Shown piece by piece: positions 9,361 through 18,572 of a stretch of 64,000 nucleotides of DNA. Both the position numbers and the translations under genes were made by a program. The DNA lies in the NCBI GenBank assembly GCA_023265625.1, contig JAHFST010000005.1, positions 62,001-126,000 on the forward strand. Direction: 5' to 3'. The notes under the pieces are model-generated. The model did no database searches. It was not told the DNA's origin and saw only the letters and a program-made list of their open reading frames with translations. Each line of letters opens with the position of its first letter. Position 1 is the stretch's first letter. The DNA comes from Deltaproteobacteria bacterium. GTDB taxonomy: Bacteria > UBA10199 > JACPAL01 > JAHFST01.

Positions 9361-10017
9361 TTATGCCTTTTTAACCATGATAATTTGATCCATCCCGATG
9401 CTTCGTCCGGCCACCTGAACCTTGGCTCCACCGGAAGAAAAATCGACACCACTCACTTCACCTCGCAACAAGGGTTTCACCGATATGGACCGACCAGCCG
9501 CATCACTCGCCGTTAAATCAACCGTATATTGCCCTTCCGGCAAATCCCCAGCCGCTAAATCATAAAATTGCGAACCCGCATGCTGGGAATCATAGTGAAG
9601 AACATTGACCGTAAACCCATTGGAATTCTTAATCTCGGCCGTCACCTGATCGGCTGGTTGGTTGAGTTGAAACCCAATGCTGCCTGGGTGACTCCCAGTC
9701 ACTTCCAACCCATTATCATTTGCCTCAACTTGCTTGCCAATCAGCGAAATCGCATCGGCACGACCACTCCCGTTTTGCGAACCTGCCATCTTTCCTAAGG
9801 TATCATTCAGATTAAAAAGTTGTTCCAATTGCCCAAATTGAGTCATCTGCTCGCCAAATTTAGAGGCATCCGGAGGTTGCAAGGGATCTTGATACTTGAG
9901 TTGCGCCAACAGGAGCTGAAGAAATTGATCTTTTTGACCCTGTAGACTTTTGGCCGTTGTGGAGGTTGGGTTTCCACCCAAGGCACCCGATAATGTCGTT
10001 GTTGCAACACTTGTCAT
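9361..10017 (-). CDS. flgD: Hook assembly scaffold (hook cap) protein FlgD
   Basis: FlgD caps the growing hook and promotes FlgE polymerisation. The 218-residue product has the conserved N-terminal block KDQFLQLLLAQLKYQDPLQP at about residues 29-48, followed by EQMTQFGQLEQL. A C-terminal beta-rich region of the FlgD Ig/tudor type follows, with a segment resembling LPEGQYTVDLTASDAAG. It lies between fliK and flgE, the standard order. Confidence 0.95.
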   Translation of the reverse strand: MTSVATTTLSGALGGNPTSTTAKSLQGQKDQFLQLLLAQLKYQDPLQPPDASKFGEQMTQFGQLEQLFNLNDTLGKMAGSQNGSGRADAISLIGKQVEANDNGLEVTGSHPGSIGFQLNQPADQVTAEIKNSNGFTVNVLHYDSQHAGSQFYDLAAGDLPEGQYTVDLTASDAAGRSISVKPLLRGEVSGVDFSSGGAKVQVAGRSIGMDQIIMVKKA

Positions 10018-10031
10018 AAATAGTCTCCTCT

Positions 10032-11345
10032 TTATACAACCGTATCGATGGCCGACACCTGCGCACGGCGTCCCAATGCGGCGGCTAACCCCTTAGGCGC
10101 CACTTCATCGGCATCTCTCGGGGAAGAATACTGTTCTTCCTCACCCTGATGTTTTCCGCCTGATTCCAAACCCACACCAATCTGCACACTACCCAATTGC
10201 AGTCCCTGCTCCGAAAAAGACTGCCTTAATTGCGCCAATCCTCGATCTAAGGCATCTCGCACGAAATGATGTTCGGCCAGAAAGGACACCTCCACTTGAT
10301 TGTCACGCTGCATTTCAAGCCTTACAAAAACCTTGCCCCACTCCGGGGGATCGAGCCGAATTTCGACATTCTGCCCCTTTTCCTTCACGACACTCCGCAA
10401 GGCCTGCTCCACCTGCTCTTGAACCGATCGACTTTTCACCAAGCTCTCCATCGCACCCATGGTAATTTTGGACAGACTCTGAGAAGATTCGGTGACGCTG
10501 TTAGCACGAAGCGAAGTCGTTGCTAGAGGGGCCGTACCGGCCCCTTGCATTGGTCTTGTCACTGACTCAAGGTGCTTGATGGACTCGGAGAGTAACAACG
10601 ACGCTGACTCATCCGGTCCCTTGACGTCTGAGGTCGCTGGCAAGGCCTTAGCCGTGGAGCCACTCTGCCGTAACACACGCTTCTCATTCCCCTTGGCCAC
10701 GTATGAGGAGTTTTCGGCACGCTGCATGCCGGGGTTATTTAACGGCCCTTGATCCTGAACCAACTTGCTTGGGTCTTGAAGTGGGACTTCTGTCTGATCC
10801 GATGGGGCCACTGTCGGGGTTAACTCGACCACCGTACTTGGCGCCATTGAATCTGAAGAGAGGTCAAGCATTGTCTCTGTGAAAACAACCGGCGAGAGGT
10901 TTTTGGAATCTATCTCCATATCACCGCTAGGGATGGCGGAACTTACCAATTCTGGCAACATCTCCTGACCATTCTCTTGCACCTCAGAGGCATCCTCTTG
11001 CACAGGGGACAACGTCACTTGGAAAAATTGGGCCGCCAGTAGGGCGGTCTCGCCCAAACTCCCATCTTGTAAAAGCTGCGTAATGAGGGGCACCTGAAAA
11101 CCGATTGCCAATTCCGCCGCCAGCTCCGCTGTTTCTTGCGCATCAGGCTCTTCAGGTTGCAACACGGGTGCAACCAATTGCGGTCCCTCATCGCCTGATT
11201 GCATGGCAGTCGAATATTCATCGACCATCCCCGGGAAATCACCGCTTGAAGCGCCTTGATCGGAGGAGGAGACCGGTGCTACGGCGTTATCGCCCACCGT
11301 CACTGGATTGGCCGCCGTTGAATCTGCAATGGGATTAAGCATCAT
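10032..11345 (-). CDS. fliK: Flagellar hook-length control protein FliK
   Basis: FliK measures hook length and interacts with FlhB to switch export specificity. The 437-residue protein has a long, low-conservation, Glu/Ser/Pro-rich N-terminal two thirds. The conserved C-terminal hook-length domain lies at about residues 310-400 and includes VEIRLDPPEWGKVFVRLEM and LAQLRQSFSEQGLQLGSVQI. The start overlaps the upstream motE-like gene by four bases, and flgD follows 14 bases downstream. The C-terminal domain and context make the call firm. Confidence 0.92.
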   Translation of the reverse strand: MMLNPIADSTAANPVTVGDNAVAPVSSSDQGASSGDFPGMVDEYSTAMQSGDEGPQLVAPVLQPEEPDAQETAELAAELAIGFQVPLITQLLQDGSLGETALLAAQFFQVTLSPVQEDASEVQENGQEMLPELVSSAIPSGDMEIDSKNLSPVVFTETMLDLSSDSMAPSTVVELTPTVAPSDQTEVPLQDPSKLVQDQGPLNNPGMQRAENSSYVAKGNEKRVLRQSGSTAKALPATSDVKGPDESASLLLSESIKHLESVTRPMQGAGTAPLATTSLRANSVTESSQSLSKITMGAMESLVKSRSVQEQVEQALRSVVKEKGQNVEIRLDPPEWGKVFVRLEMQRDNQVEVSFLAEHHFVRDALDRGLAQLRQSFSEQGLQLGSVQIGVGLESGGKHQGEEEQYSSPRDADEVAPKGLAAALGRRAQVSAIDTVV

Positions 11346-11923
11346 TTGGCAACTCCTTGCAATTGTGCCGTCGTGGAACGAATCACGCGACGGCTTATCT
11401 CTGTCGCCAGCTTGGGATCCATCGCCGACAGGATTTTGCTCGTTTTTTTGGGGCTCATCATCTGCATCATCGTCACCGTGACGGTCAGCGGCAATCTCTT
11501 CAGCAGCTCCGCCGCCTCGACGGGCTTGATCGACTCATAAAGTCCCACCAGATATTGCAGGTTGGGGTTGTTTTCTTTTTTCTTTTCCACTTGCTTGCTC
11601 AGATCTTCCCTCACTTGTTGCAATTCCTTAACGCGCCCGGCCAACTCCTCGTTAAATTTTTTCAGGTCCGTCTCGTTTGTATCCTGACCTTCATGCCGTT
11701 GCCGCTCCCGCTTGGCCAACTCTAATTCCCGATTAAGGTCCATATAGAGCGAATCGTCTTGCGTGACAAAATTGGGCAATTGGGGATTTGATTGAATCTT
11801 TTCCACCAACCGCTCCGTCTCATTTTTTTCCGGTTCCGATCCTTCCGCCAACACAACAGTCGTCTGGAAAAGAACCAACGCAACCAGGGATAAAATGGAT
11901 ATTTTTAAGTTTAATGAGACCAT
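11342..11923 (-). CDS. MotE-like periplasmic motility chaperone (MgtE N-domain-like protein)
   Basis: The 193-residue protein has a hydrophobic signal (about residues 7-25, ending VVLAEG). A long charged segment predicted to be coiled coil follows (about 50-120). The C-terminal helical domain contains SIKPVEAAELLKRLP and KKTSKILSAMDPKLATEI. This layout matches the flagellar MotE / MgtE-N-like family found between fliJ and fliK in many bacteria; MotE acts as a periplasmic chaperone for stator function in alphaproteobacteria. Placement between fliJ and fliK with overlaps on both sides supports a flagellar role. The specific molecular function is inferred from the family. Confidence 0.75.
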   Translation of the reverse strand: MVSLNLKISILSLVALVLFQTTVVLAEGSEPEKNETERLVEKIQSNPQLPNFVTQDDSLYMDLNRELELAKRERQRHEGQDTNETDLKKFNEELAGRVKELQQVREDLSKQVEKKKENNPNLQYLVGLYESIKPVEAAELLKRLPLTVTVTMMQMMSPKKTSKILSAMDPKLATEISRRVIRSTTAQLQGVAK

Positions 11924-12378
11924 ACGGTTTCCTCCATATTTTGATGGGCAAACCGGAGCGAGCTTGCCTGATCCAGATCGCGCGCCTCTTGTTTCTTTAC
12001 GTTCTCTTGAAATTCACCCCATTGTTTCTCACGAAGATATTCAATCTGACGACGCGCGCGATAAGCCTGACGTACCACCTCGATCGCCTTGCCAATGATT
12101 TGAATAATCTGCTTATGATCTTGTTCCCGTTGCCGTTGTTGTAAATCAAGGGCCGCCAAATATTGCGTGATCAGGATAACCCGATCGGCCTGATTGCTTG
12201 TCTGGCCCGCCTCATTATAATGACCCGCCCATGATTGGTGCTGCATACGAATCCGCTCGATATCGTTAGCAATTTTTAATTCCTCCTGGCGTAACCGTTC
12301 CACCTCTAAGATGGCCTGTTTCTCCAATTCCTTCCGATATTTATAGACCGCCTCTAAGCGAAACTTAAACTTCTTCAT
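11911..12378 (-). CDS. fliJ: Flagellar export chaperone/stalk protein FliJ
   Basis: FliJ is the coiled-coil stalk that sits in the FliI ATPase hexamer and escorts chaperones. The 155-residue protein starts MKKFKFRLEAVYKYRKELE, a clear FliJ N-terminus, and is almost entirely charged alpha helix. The ATG overlaps the fliI stop by four bases, and the gene runs 13 bases into the motE-like gene. Length and coiled-coil character fit the family. Confidence 0.93.
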   Translation of the reverse strand: MKKFKFRLEAVYKYRKELEKQAILEVERLRQEELKIANDIERIRMQHQSWAGHYNEAGQTSNQADRVILITQYLAALDLQQRQREQDHKQIIQIIGKAIEVVRQAYRARRQIEYLREKQWGEFQENVKKQEARDLDQASSLRFAHQNMEETVWSH

Positions 12379-13706
12379 GGCCGACCCTCCTTCGATAATT
12401 TGGTCAACCAGGCAACCGTCTCTTCCATCCGACTCTTTTCATTCACCTGTTGCCGTAAAAAGGTGCGAATCTCGTCTATCCTGGCGATGGCCCGATCGAG
12501 CTCCGCATTCTTACCGGCGTTATAGACACCCATCCGAATGTAATCCTCCATCTCTTCGTAGAGAGAGAGATAACGTCTCACCTGCACCATGGCTTGTTGA
12601 TGTTGAGGTGAAATCACATGGGTCATCACGCGAGAGAGGCTTTGTAAAATATCAATCGGCGGGTAATGACCCATGGTGGAAAGTTTGCGCGACAGCACAA
12701 TATGCCCATCCACAATCGAACGTACCGCATCCGCAATGGGATCCTGCAAATCATCGCCTTCCGTCAAGATCGTATAGAGACCGGTAATACTTCCAGCCCC
12801 TTCGGTCGTACCGGCACGCTCTAGCAGGCGCGGTAAAATCCCGAAAATGGCCGGGGTATAGCCCTTGACCGTCGGAGGTTCTCCCAATGAGAGTCCAATC
12901 TCACGTGAGGCCATGGAAAACCGTGTCAACGAGTCCATAAACAACAACACCTTTTGCCCTCGGTCACGAAAATACTCGGCAATCGAGGTCGCCACAAAGG
13001 CCGCCCTCATGCGGATCAAGGCCGGGGAGTCGGAGGTCGCCACAATCACTACCGAACGCTTCAATCCTTCTGTCCCAAGATCATTTTCCAAAAATTCCCG
13101 CACCTCGCGCCCGCGTTCGCCTATCAGGCCAATGACATTGACATCGGCGCTGGCATTACGGGCCACCATCCCCAAGAGAGTGCTTTTGCCAACGCCTGAA
13201 CCCGCCATAATGGCCACGCGCTGGCCCTTGGCACAGGTCAAAAATCCGTCGATGGACCTCACCCCAAAACTAAGGGGTTCCGTCATTCTTTGTCGTTTCA
13301 CCGCGCTGACGGACGGGTGATAAAGCGGATACTCTTGGCCCAAAATCTCGGGCCCATTATCTAGGGGTCTGCCACTGCCGTCCAAAACCCTCCCCAACAT
13401 GGTCTCAGAAACCTTTACCGTGACTTCATCCCGCAGGTGTTCAATCAAATCGCCCACCATAATCCCGCTGGTTGTTCCAATAGGCATCAGGATAGCGCGA
13501 TCTTCTTTGAGTCCGATCACTTCAGCAGGGACTATTTCATTGGTGCTCCGAAGCCTGATCTGGCAAGCCGCACCCACGGGGACATGAGGCATGAAGCCTT
13601 CCACCAAGAGTCCAATCACCCGCGTCACCCGTCCCGAAATGAACAATTTCGGGATACGCCGTGCCGCCATCTCGATGCGATCCTTTGTCAAGGCCAAGGC
13701 GCTCAT
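12375..13706 (-). CDS. fliI: Flagellum-specific ATPase FliI
   Basis: FliI is the ATPase of the flagellar type III export apparatus, related to the F1 beta subunit. I start it at the ATG at 13706 (443 residues), which forms an ATGA overlap with the fliH stop; a reading from 13736 would add ten residues. Walker A is GSGVGKST at about residues 169-176, and Walker B includes LLFMDSLTRF at about 254-263. The block SLGEPPTVKGYTPAIFGILP is typical of FliI. It is flanked by fliH and fliJ, its physical partners. Confidence 0.96.
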   Translation of the reverse strand: MSALALTKDRIEMAARRIPKLFISGRVTRVIGLLVEGFMPHVPVGAACQIRLRSTNEIVPAEVIGLKEDRAILMPIGTTSGIMVGDLIEHLRDEVTVKVSETMLGRVLDGSGRPLDNGPEILGQEYPLYHPSVSAVKRQRMTEPLSFGVRSIDGFLTCAKGQRVAIMAGSGVGKSTLLGMVARNASADVNVIGLIGERGREVREFLENDLGTEGLKRSVVIVATSDSPALIRMRAAFVATSIAEYFRDRGQKVLLFMDSLTRFSMASREIGLSLGEPPTVKGYTPAIFGILPRLLERAGTTEGAGSITGLYTILTEGDDLQDPIADAVRSIVDGHIVLSRKLSTMGHYPPIDILQSLSRVMTHVISPQHQQAMVQVRRYLSLYEEMEDYIRMGVYNAGKNAELDRAIARIDEIRTFLRQQVNEKSRMEETVAWLTKLSKEGRP

Positions 13707-14311
13707 GAAACCCCCTTGGCAACTATTTCTTGCCACAACAACGCCAACCGCTTGGAGACACTTCCTTCCATTTGAAAGGTCGGGGCCTCCAGTTGTAGGG
13801 TTCCTCGCGGGAAGGTCTCATTACTTTTCAATTCCAGGCCATGACAGGAAGTCAATCCCTGCCACGCATCAGGACGACTCGACTTCACGAATTCAAGATC
13901 CTGGGGGTTTAGGCTCAGCACCCGCTTCTGCTCATCAATGGTCTCAGTCAGCATCCGCCGGGCGGTCTCCAACACAATATTCGGGTTCGTCGTAAGCTCG
14001 TTATCAATAACGCACTCCGCGAGGAGCAACGCCAACATCTTGATGTCTTCTTCCCAGCGTTGTTGCGCATTTTTCACTTCCTCAAAGCCCTGTTTCAACA
14101 GGACCAAGGAGTCGGCAATCTGATTTTTTTCAATTTCAATCTGGGCCTTTTCTTGCTCAATTTTCTGCCAAGCCTGTTGCTCCGGCGACAACACCTGTTC
14201 CTTATCACTCGCAAAAAAATGGGCATCTATCCCCTGATAGGATGTCCTCTTGCCGGCTGCGGCAGGAGTCATCGAAGTCCGCTCCATCTTAGTTTCCTGA
14301 AATGACATCAT
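13703..14311 (-). CDS. fliH: Flagellar assembly protein FliH
   Basis: FliH binds FliI and tethers it to FliN in the C-ring. The 202-residue protein is mainly a central charged helix (about residues 40-100, rich in Gln/Glu/Lys), followed by a C-terminal domain with AECVIDNELTTNPNIVLETA and LRHLSL-like sequence typical of the FliH/YscL family. The ATG overlaps fliG by four bases and the stop overlaps fliI by four bases. Sequence conservation in this family is low, so the name rests on layout plus context. Confidence 0.88.
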   Translation of the reverse strand: MMSFQETKMERTSMTPAAAGKRTSYQGIDAHFFASDKEQVLSPEQQAWQKIEQEKAQIEIEKNQIADSLVLLKQGFEEVKNAQQRWEEDIKMLALLLAECVIDNELTTNPNIVLETARRMLTETIDEQKRVLSLNPQDLEFVKSSRPDAWQGLTSCHGLELKSNETFPRGTLQLEAPTFQMEGSVSKRLALLWQEIVAKGVS

Positions 14312-15405
14312 GCGTCCCCTTCATCCGGCACTTCGGTCAGCTTCAGCTTATCTTCTTTGATCAATTCCTTGGCGCGCTTGAGGACCTTCTCTTGGGCTTG
14401 TTCGATATCTTCCACCTTGAGCGGGGGGAGGACTTCCATGTCCTCCCGTAAAATCATGGCGGCGCGTTCCGACATATTTTTAAAGATCTTCTCTTTGATC
14501 GTATCGGGGGAATTTTTGAGGGCCACCTTGAGCTCATCATTGGTGACACTGCGCAACAGCTCGCGAATTCCCATGTCATCCGCGCGTTCCAGGTCCTCAA
14601 TGGTAAACATCTGCTTGCCGATCAGCGCGGCAAGATCCGCATCAATCTGCTCGATTTGTTCCAATAATTTCGCCGACTGATCGCGTTTCAAGCTCTTCAG
14701 CAATAAAACCGTTCCGCTCATCCCCTCAATACTCAGCTCTTCTTTCGCTTCCACCTTTTTAACGGTCGTATCCACGCCTTGGGTGGATTTTTCCTTGATC
14801 TTCTTATCCATGTAACTTCGGATATCCTCGATCGAGCGTCCCGGAATTTTTTCCAATCGGGCCATGCGGCTCAGGATATCCACCTGGGCCGCCTCGGGAA
14901 ATTTTTCAATGACATCCTTGGCCGTTTTTCTCTTGGTATGCGAAAGGGTGAGGGCCACCACTTGGGGATATTCGGCATTCACCATTTCATAGAGATCATC
15001 CGCGGAAAGTTGTTTGACAAATTCCCCAAAATCGCCGCCCTCTTCCACCACCGTGGCGGTCGCCTGTCCCATACTGGAGAGGAGATATTGACCGCGATTG
15101 GCATTCAGCGATTTGTTCAACAAATTTTCCATGGCCTTCTTGCCGTCAATCTCCACATCACCGGTGATGGCCTTGGCGGCCATGGTCTTTTTTTCGTAAA
15201 CACCCTTGGAAAATTCCTCGATGACCTTCTGAATCTGCAGGGCCGGAATTTGTCGCAGGTTAAGCAGGGCATTCCCCACCTTACGAATTTCATCATCCTT
15301 CAATTGGTTAAAAAGGTCTCCGGTGGTCTTTTCATCCATGCACAAAAGCAGGACCGCTGCCTTCTCCGCCTTGTTGAGTTCTTTTTGTGGTGCGCTTTCA
15401 GCCAT
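14308..15405 (-). CDS. fliG: Flagellar motor switch protein FliG
   Basis: FliG is the rotor protein that contacts the stator and generates torque. The 365-residue protein has three helical armadillo-like domains. The middle domain contains the EHPQ-type motif as AEYPQVVALTLSH. The C-terminal domain carries alternating charged residues in the segment from about 290 to 325, where torque residues lie in the family. It follows fliF by 9 bases and overlaps fliH by four. Length is slightly above the usual 330-345 because of a Lys/Glu-rich C-terminal tail. Confidence 0.95.
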   Translation of the reverse strand: MAESAPQKELNKAEKAAVLLLCMDEKTTGDLFNQLKDDEIRKVGNALLNLRQIPALQIQKVIEEFSKGVYEKKTMAAKAITGDVEIDGKKAMENLLNKSLNANRGQYLLSSMGQATATVVEEGGDFGEFVKQLSADDLYEMVNAEYPQVVALTLSHTKRKTAKDVIEKFPEAAQVDILSRMARLEKIPGRSIEDIRSYMDKKIKEKSTQGVDTTVKKVEAKEELSIEGMSGTVLLLKSLKRDQSAKLLEQIEQIDADLAALIGKQMFTIEDLERADDMGIRELLRSVTNDELKVALKNSPDTIKEKIFKNMSERAAMILREDMEVLPPLKVEDIEQAQEKVLKRAKELIKEDKLKLTEVPDEGDA

Positions 15406-15414
15406 AACTTATCC

Positions 15415-16896
15415 TTATCTTAACCATTGCCGGATGGCATTCGCGGCCGCGATCGGATCCGCTTGAACCAATTGTTTCACGTCCCCCATGCCGCCGCCTT
15501 CGAGTTGCGCCGGAAGACCTCCCTCAGCAAAACCGAGGCTGCGAGCGCCCCAACCCTTGACAAGCGGGCGGATCACGAGGAAGAACACGAGCAGGATCAT
15601 CGCCACGACCAAGACGTTCCCAATGACACTCATGATGAACCCATAAGTCGTTTTCTTCTGATACCAGGCCTGCGAGGCTTGAACTTGGTTATCCGCCGAT
15701 TTAAACTCCATATTTTCCATTTTGATCTTATCGCCGCGATCATCCGAAAAACCGACGGCACGCTTGACGATTTCTTCCAAGCGAGCCAATTCAGCGGCCG
15801 GGCGCGGGGCGTAGATCTGCTTGCCATCTTTTTCGGTGTAAACCCCGTCCACTAACACCGCCACCGACAGACCCTTGACGGCCCCCATGGGTGTTATTTG
15901 CCGCCGTACGGTCTTGCTCACCTGGTAGGAAATTTGCTCCGAGCCTTCGTCGGTGTTGCTTCCTGAACCGCTTGCGGCCGCCGCGGCTGCCGCGCCGGTT
16001 CCTCCCTCCACTTTTTTATTGGTCGTCCTGGCCTCACTCACCACCGCACTCTTGTTTGGATCCAAAATCTCATCCGTGCTTTCGGTGCGCGTAAAATCAA
16101 TATCGGCCGTCACCCGGGCCAGCACTTTACCCACTCCCACAACCGGGGCCAGCAACTCGGCAATGCGATTTTCGTAAAAATGCTCAATCTGAACTTTTTG
16201 GTCGAAGGCCTGGCCGCCCGCGACCACACTCGCATCACCCCCAGATGAGGTCAGTAGACGTCCCGTTGTGTCCAAAATGGTGACTTGTTCCGGCGTCAGG
16301 CTTTCCACCGCGCTGGCCACCAAATGAGTGATGGCGTTGACGCGGCTTTTATCCAGCGACACCCCGCCGCCCAATTTGACGATTACCGAGGCCGTGGCAG
16401 ATTGCTGGCTATCCGCAAACAGTGATTTTTCCGGGAGCACCAAATGAACTCTGGCGCTTTCAATCTCGCGAATACTCCCAATCGTCCGTGTCAATTCCCC
16501 CTCTAGGGCGCGCTGATAATTCACCCGCTGCTCGAAATCGGACATCCCAAAACCGCCCTTGTCAAAGAGTTCAAAGCCGACCCCGCCAAATCTGGGCAAG
16601 CCCTCTTCGGCCAGCTTCAATCGAACGGCCAAGACCTCCGTTGAGGGAACCAAGACGGTCCTCTTTTCCTGGTCGACTTGATACTTCATGTTCTGCTTAT
16701 CCAATCGGGTCACAATACTGCCCATGTCTTCCGGGCTCAAATTGGTAAACAACGGTTCCAGGGAGGCCTGATTGGAGACGTGGACCAGATAACCGACCAC
16801 CGAAACGGCCGCGATCAGGACAATGGCCATGGAAATTTTTCGAACGATGGAGAGCGAACCTATCATTTCCAGAAATTGCCCGACGAATTGGCTCAT
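15415..16896 (-). CDS. fliF: Flagellar MS-ring protein FliF
   Basis: FliF forms the MS ring in the inner membrane, the base of the rotor. The 493-residue protein has an N-terminal membrane span at about residues 21-40. The conserved YscJ/FliF domain follows, with LFTNLSPEDMGSIVTRLD and ARVHLVLPEKSLFADSQQ. A second span lies at about 420-443, and a short cytoplasmic tail ends DPIAAANAIRQWLR, the FliG-binding tail type. It is slightly shorter than many FliF proteins (520-570). Gene order fliE-fliF-fliG is standard. Confidence 0.96.
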   Translation of the reverse strand: MSQFVGQFLEMIGSLSIVRKISMAIVLIAAVSVVGYLVHVSNQASLEPLFTNLSPEDMGSIVTRLDKQNMKYQVDQEKRTVLVPSTEVLAVRLKLAEEGLPRFGGVGFELFDKGGFGMSDFEQRVNYQRALEGELTRTIGSIREIESARVHLVLPEKSLFADSQQSATASVIVKLGGGVSLDKSRVNAITHLVASAVESLTPEQVTILDTTGRLLTSSGGDASVVAGGQAFDQKVQIEHFYENRIAELLAPVVGVGKVLARVTADIDFTRTESTDEILDPNKSAVVSEARTTNKKVEGGTGAAAAAAASGSGSNTDEGSEQISYQVSKTVRRQITPMGAVKGLSVAVLVDGVYTEKDGKQIYAPRPAAELARLEEIVKRAVGFSDDRGDKIKMENMEFKSADNQVQASQAWYQKKTTYGFIMSVIGNVLVVAMILLVFFLVIRPLVKGWGARSLGFAEGGLPAQLEGGGMGDVKQLVQADPIAAANAIRQWLR

Positions 16897-16914
16897 GATT
16901 TAAGCTCCCATGGG

Positions 16915-17226
16915 TTAAACTTGTGTTCTCATCACATCGTTGTAGGCTTCCAAAACCTTATTGCGAATCTGGGTCATAAATCGAAACGAGACATCCGCCT
17001 TCTCCAGATTGATCATGACCTCGTGCAGGCTGTGTTTTCCCTCTAAAAAAAACTCCTGGGAGGTCTGGGTGGCCTTGGACAAATCCTGGTTGACCGAATT
17101 AATCCCCTTGGATACAAGATCGCCAAACCCGGCGGACGTTTTATCCGCTTTCAGTTCTTTCTGCAGATCATTAACCCCAATGCCTGACATACCAGGGTTA
17201 AAACTCTTAATGTCACTGATCGACAT
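16915..17226 (-). CDS. fliE: Flagellar MS-ring/rod junction protein FliE
   Basis: FliE joins the MS ring to the proximal rod. The 103-residue protein has the typical C-terminal helix KADVSFRFMTQIRNKVLEAY followed by NDVMRTQV. FliE proteins are about 100 residues with this exact kind of ending. Its start overlaps the flgC stop by one base. Position between flgC and fliF confirms it. Confidence 0.95.
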   Translation of the reverse strand: MSISDIKSFNPGMSGIGVNDLQKELKADKTSAGFGDLVSKGINSVNQDLSKATQTSQEFFLEGKHSLHEVMINLEKADVSFRFMTQIRNKVLEAYNDVMRTQV

Positions 17227-17663
17227 CAGACACCTCCCAGATCTAGGGTGCGAAGCAACATCTGCTTCGTGGTGTTGAAAACAGTCACATTGGATTCGTA
17301 GGCCTTGGAGGCGGACATGACATCGACCATTTCTTGCGTCACATTGATGTCAGGCGTCGCCACAAATCCCTTGTCATCGGCATCGGGATGCTGCGGATCA
17401 AAAATCAATTTGGGCGGACGATTGCTGTTAACAATGCTGGAAATTTTTGCCTCTTGGATATTTTTTTTGTCTATTTGCACACCGAGGGCCTCGTCAAAAG
17501 GCACGGGGGTCGATGTGATAATCGCTTCTTTCCTCTGATAAGGGCCACCCTCGGGAGTTCGAGTGGAGTTGGCATTGGTCAGATTTTGCGCGCTGACCTC
17601 CATGCGGGCATTCTGCACATCCATCCCTGCCGAACTGATACCCAGTACCGTGAGTAAACTCAT
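17226..17663 (-). CDS. flgC: Flagellar proximal rod protein FlgC
   Basis: FlgC is a proximal rod subunit. The 145-residue protein starts with MSLLTVLGISSAGMDVQNAR and SAQNLTNANSTRTPEGGPYQ, the rod-protein N-terminal motif. It ends with the helical YESNVTVFNTTKQMLLRTLD motif. Length matches FlgC (about 135-150). It lies 16 bases after flgB. Confidence 0.96.
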   Translation of the reverse strand: MSLLTVLGISSAGMDVQNARMEVSAQNLTNANSTRTPEGGPYQRKEAIITSTPVPFDEALGVQIDKKNIQEAKISSIVNSNRPPKLIFDPQHPDADDKGFVATPDINVTQEMVDVMSASKAYESNVTVFNTTKQMLLRTLDLGGV

Positions 17664-17679
17664 AGGTTTATTCCCTCAA

Positions 17680-18063
17680 TTAATTACCGCCACCCGTAAT
17701 GGCATAGCGCGCAAACGCCATTTCCTTGTTCAAAACCTTGATAGCCGCCATATAGAGCAGGCCATTTTCGGCGACGGCCGACATCTCCAGGTTGCTGTTC
17801 ACGTTATTGCCATCGTCGCGCGGTGCCGCTTGCGAGGTCTTGACATCCATCTCCAATTTTAATTTTGGTTCTGTCGAACTTGCCGCGCCATTTTCCCCAC
17901 TGGGATGGATGGCATGATCCAGATGGACCTTAAAGTTTGGAATCTTCGCCTTGTAGTTGGGAGTTTCCTCGTTGCCAATGTTGGAGGCGTGAATCGCATG
18001 ACTGGCCGCACGCACATCCAAATATTGTTGAACCAGATCAATCTTCCCTGAAAGGCTCGTCAT
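17680..18063 (-). CDS. flgB: Flagellar proximal rod protein FlgB
   Basis: FlgB is a proximal rod subunit and the first gene of this operon. The 127-residue protein contains RAASHAIHASNIGNEETPNY, a clear FlgB N-terminal motif, and ends with the rod helix LYMAAIKVLNKEMAFARYAI. A good Shine-Dalgarno (GAAGGAG) lies seven bases before the ATG at 18063. A sigma-54 type promoter lies 27-42 bases upstream. Confidence 0.95.
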   Translation of the reverse strand: MTSLSGKIDLVQQYLDVRAASHAIHASNIGNEETPNYKAKIPNFKVHLDHAIHPSGENGAASSTEPKLKLEMDVKTSQAAPRDDGNNVNSNLEMSAVAENGLLYMAAIKVLNKEMAFARYAITGGGN

Positions 18064-18089
18064 GAAAAAACTCCTTCAGGCAAGACCTA

Positions 18090-18105
18090 AGCAATCGCCA
18101 TGCCA
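18090..18105 (-). promoter_or_regulatory. Sigma-54 type -24/-12 promoter of the flgB operon
   Basis: The minus strand reads TGGCATGGCGATTGCT, with correct GG-N10-GC spacing and TTGC at -12. The predicted start site is near 18078, just ahead of the flgB Shine-Dalgarno. It would drive flgB-flgC-fliE-fliF-fliG-fliH-fliI-fliJ-motE-fliK-flgD-flgE-fliL, since no clear internal promoter was noticed. Confidence 0.82.
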
Positions 18106-18479
18106 GGCTATTCTTTTTTTTGGTTTTACTAAGATATCAACAGGTTGAATGAAAACATCCGGCGTGTGAACCCAGAGTGACTAGGAATTTTTTTCCTGTT
18201 CGAGCAGTTCTAAAAATGTGCACATATTTTGATCTAACAATACATGGTAGAGACATCTAAGGTAGAATGGCACGCCAAACGACTGACAGATGGTCACCGG
18301 GCAGCTCAAAATCTCTCGATTGCTAATCACGCCCATTACCATAAAAAATTTCTCCTTCACCTCTTAGAGTATGCAACGGCACAAAGTAAACACAGCTTGA
18401 ATAAAAAAATGTGGCACAATTTGCCGTAACGAAATTCTAGGCCAGTATTCATCCGCTTATCATTAATCTTATAAATATT

Positions 18480-18488
18480 TGATATAAT
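18480..18488 (+). promoter_or_regulatory. Possible extended -10 promoter upstream of the pse operon
   Basis: The plus strand has TGATATAAT, an exact TGnTATAAT extended -10 element. No convincing -35 is seen at the usual spacing, which is tolerated for extended -10 promoters. It lies in an AT-rich stretch of the 629-base region between flgB and pseB. The transcript would carry a leader of about 200 bases containing three hairpins. The rest of 18106-18480 shows no gene I can support. Confidence 0.4.
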
Positions 18489-18572
18489 TACGTTTTATCT
18501 CATAATAACCTCCTGTAATACCGCCTGGCATCTCATTTGCAGAACTAGCCCTATGATTGTTTGTACAAAATG

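Noticed and set aside
18412-18426. TGGCAC followed by TTGC, resembling a sigma-54 promoter upstream of pseB
   Set aside because: The GG to GC spacing is two bases too short for sigma-54.
18244-18429. 61-residue open frame in the flgB-pseB spacer
   Set aside because: No Shine-Dalgarno, unusual composition (many His and Lys), no family resemblance, and it lies in AT-rich regulatory DNA.
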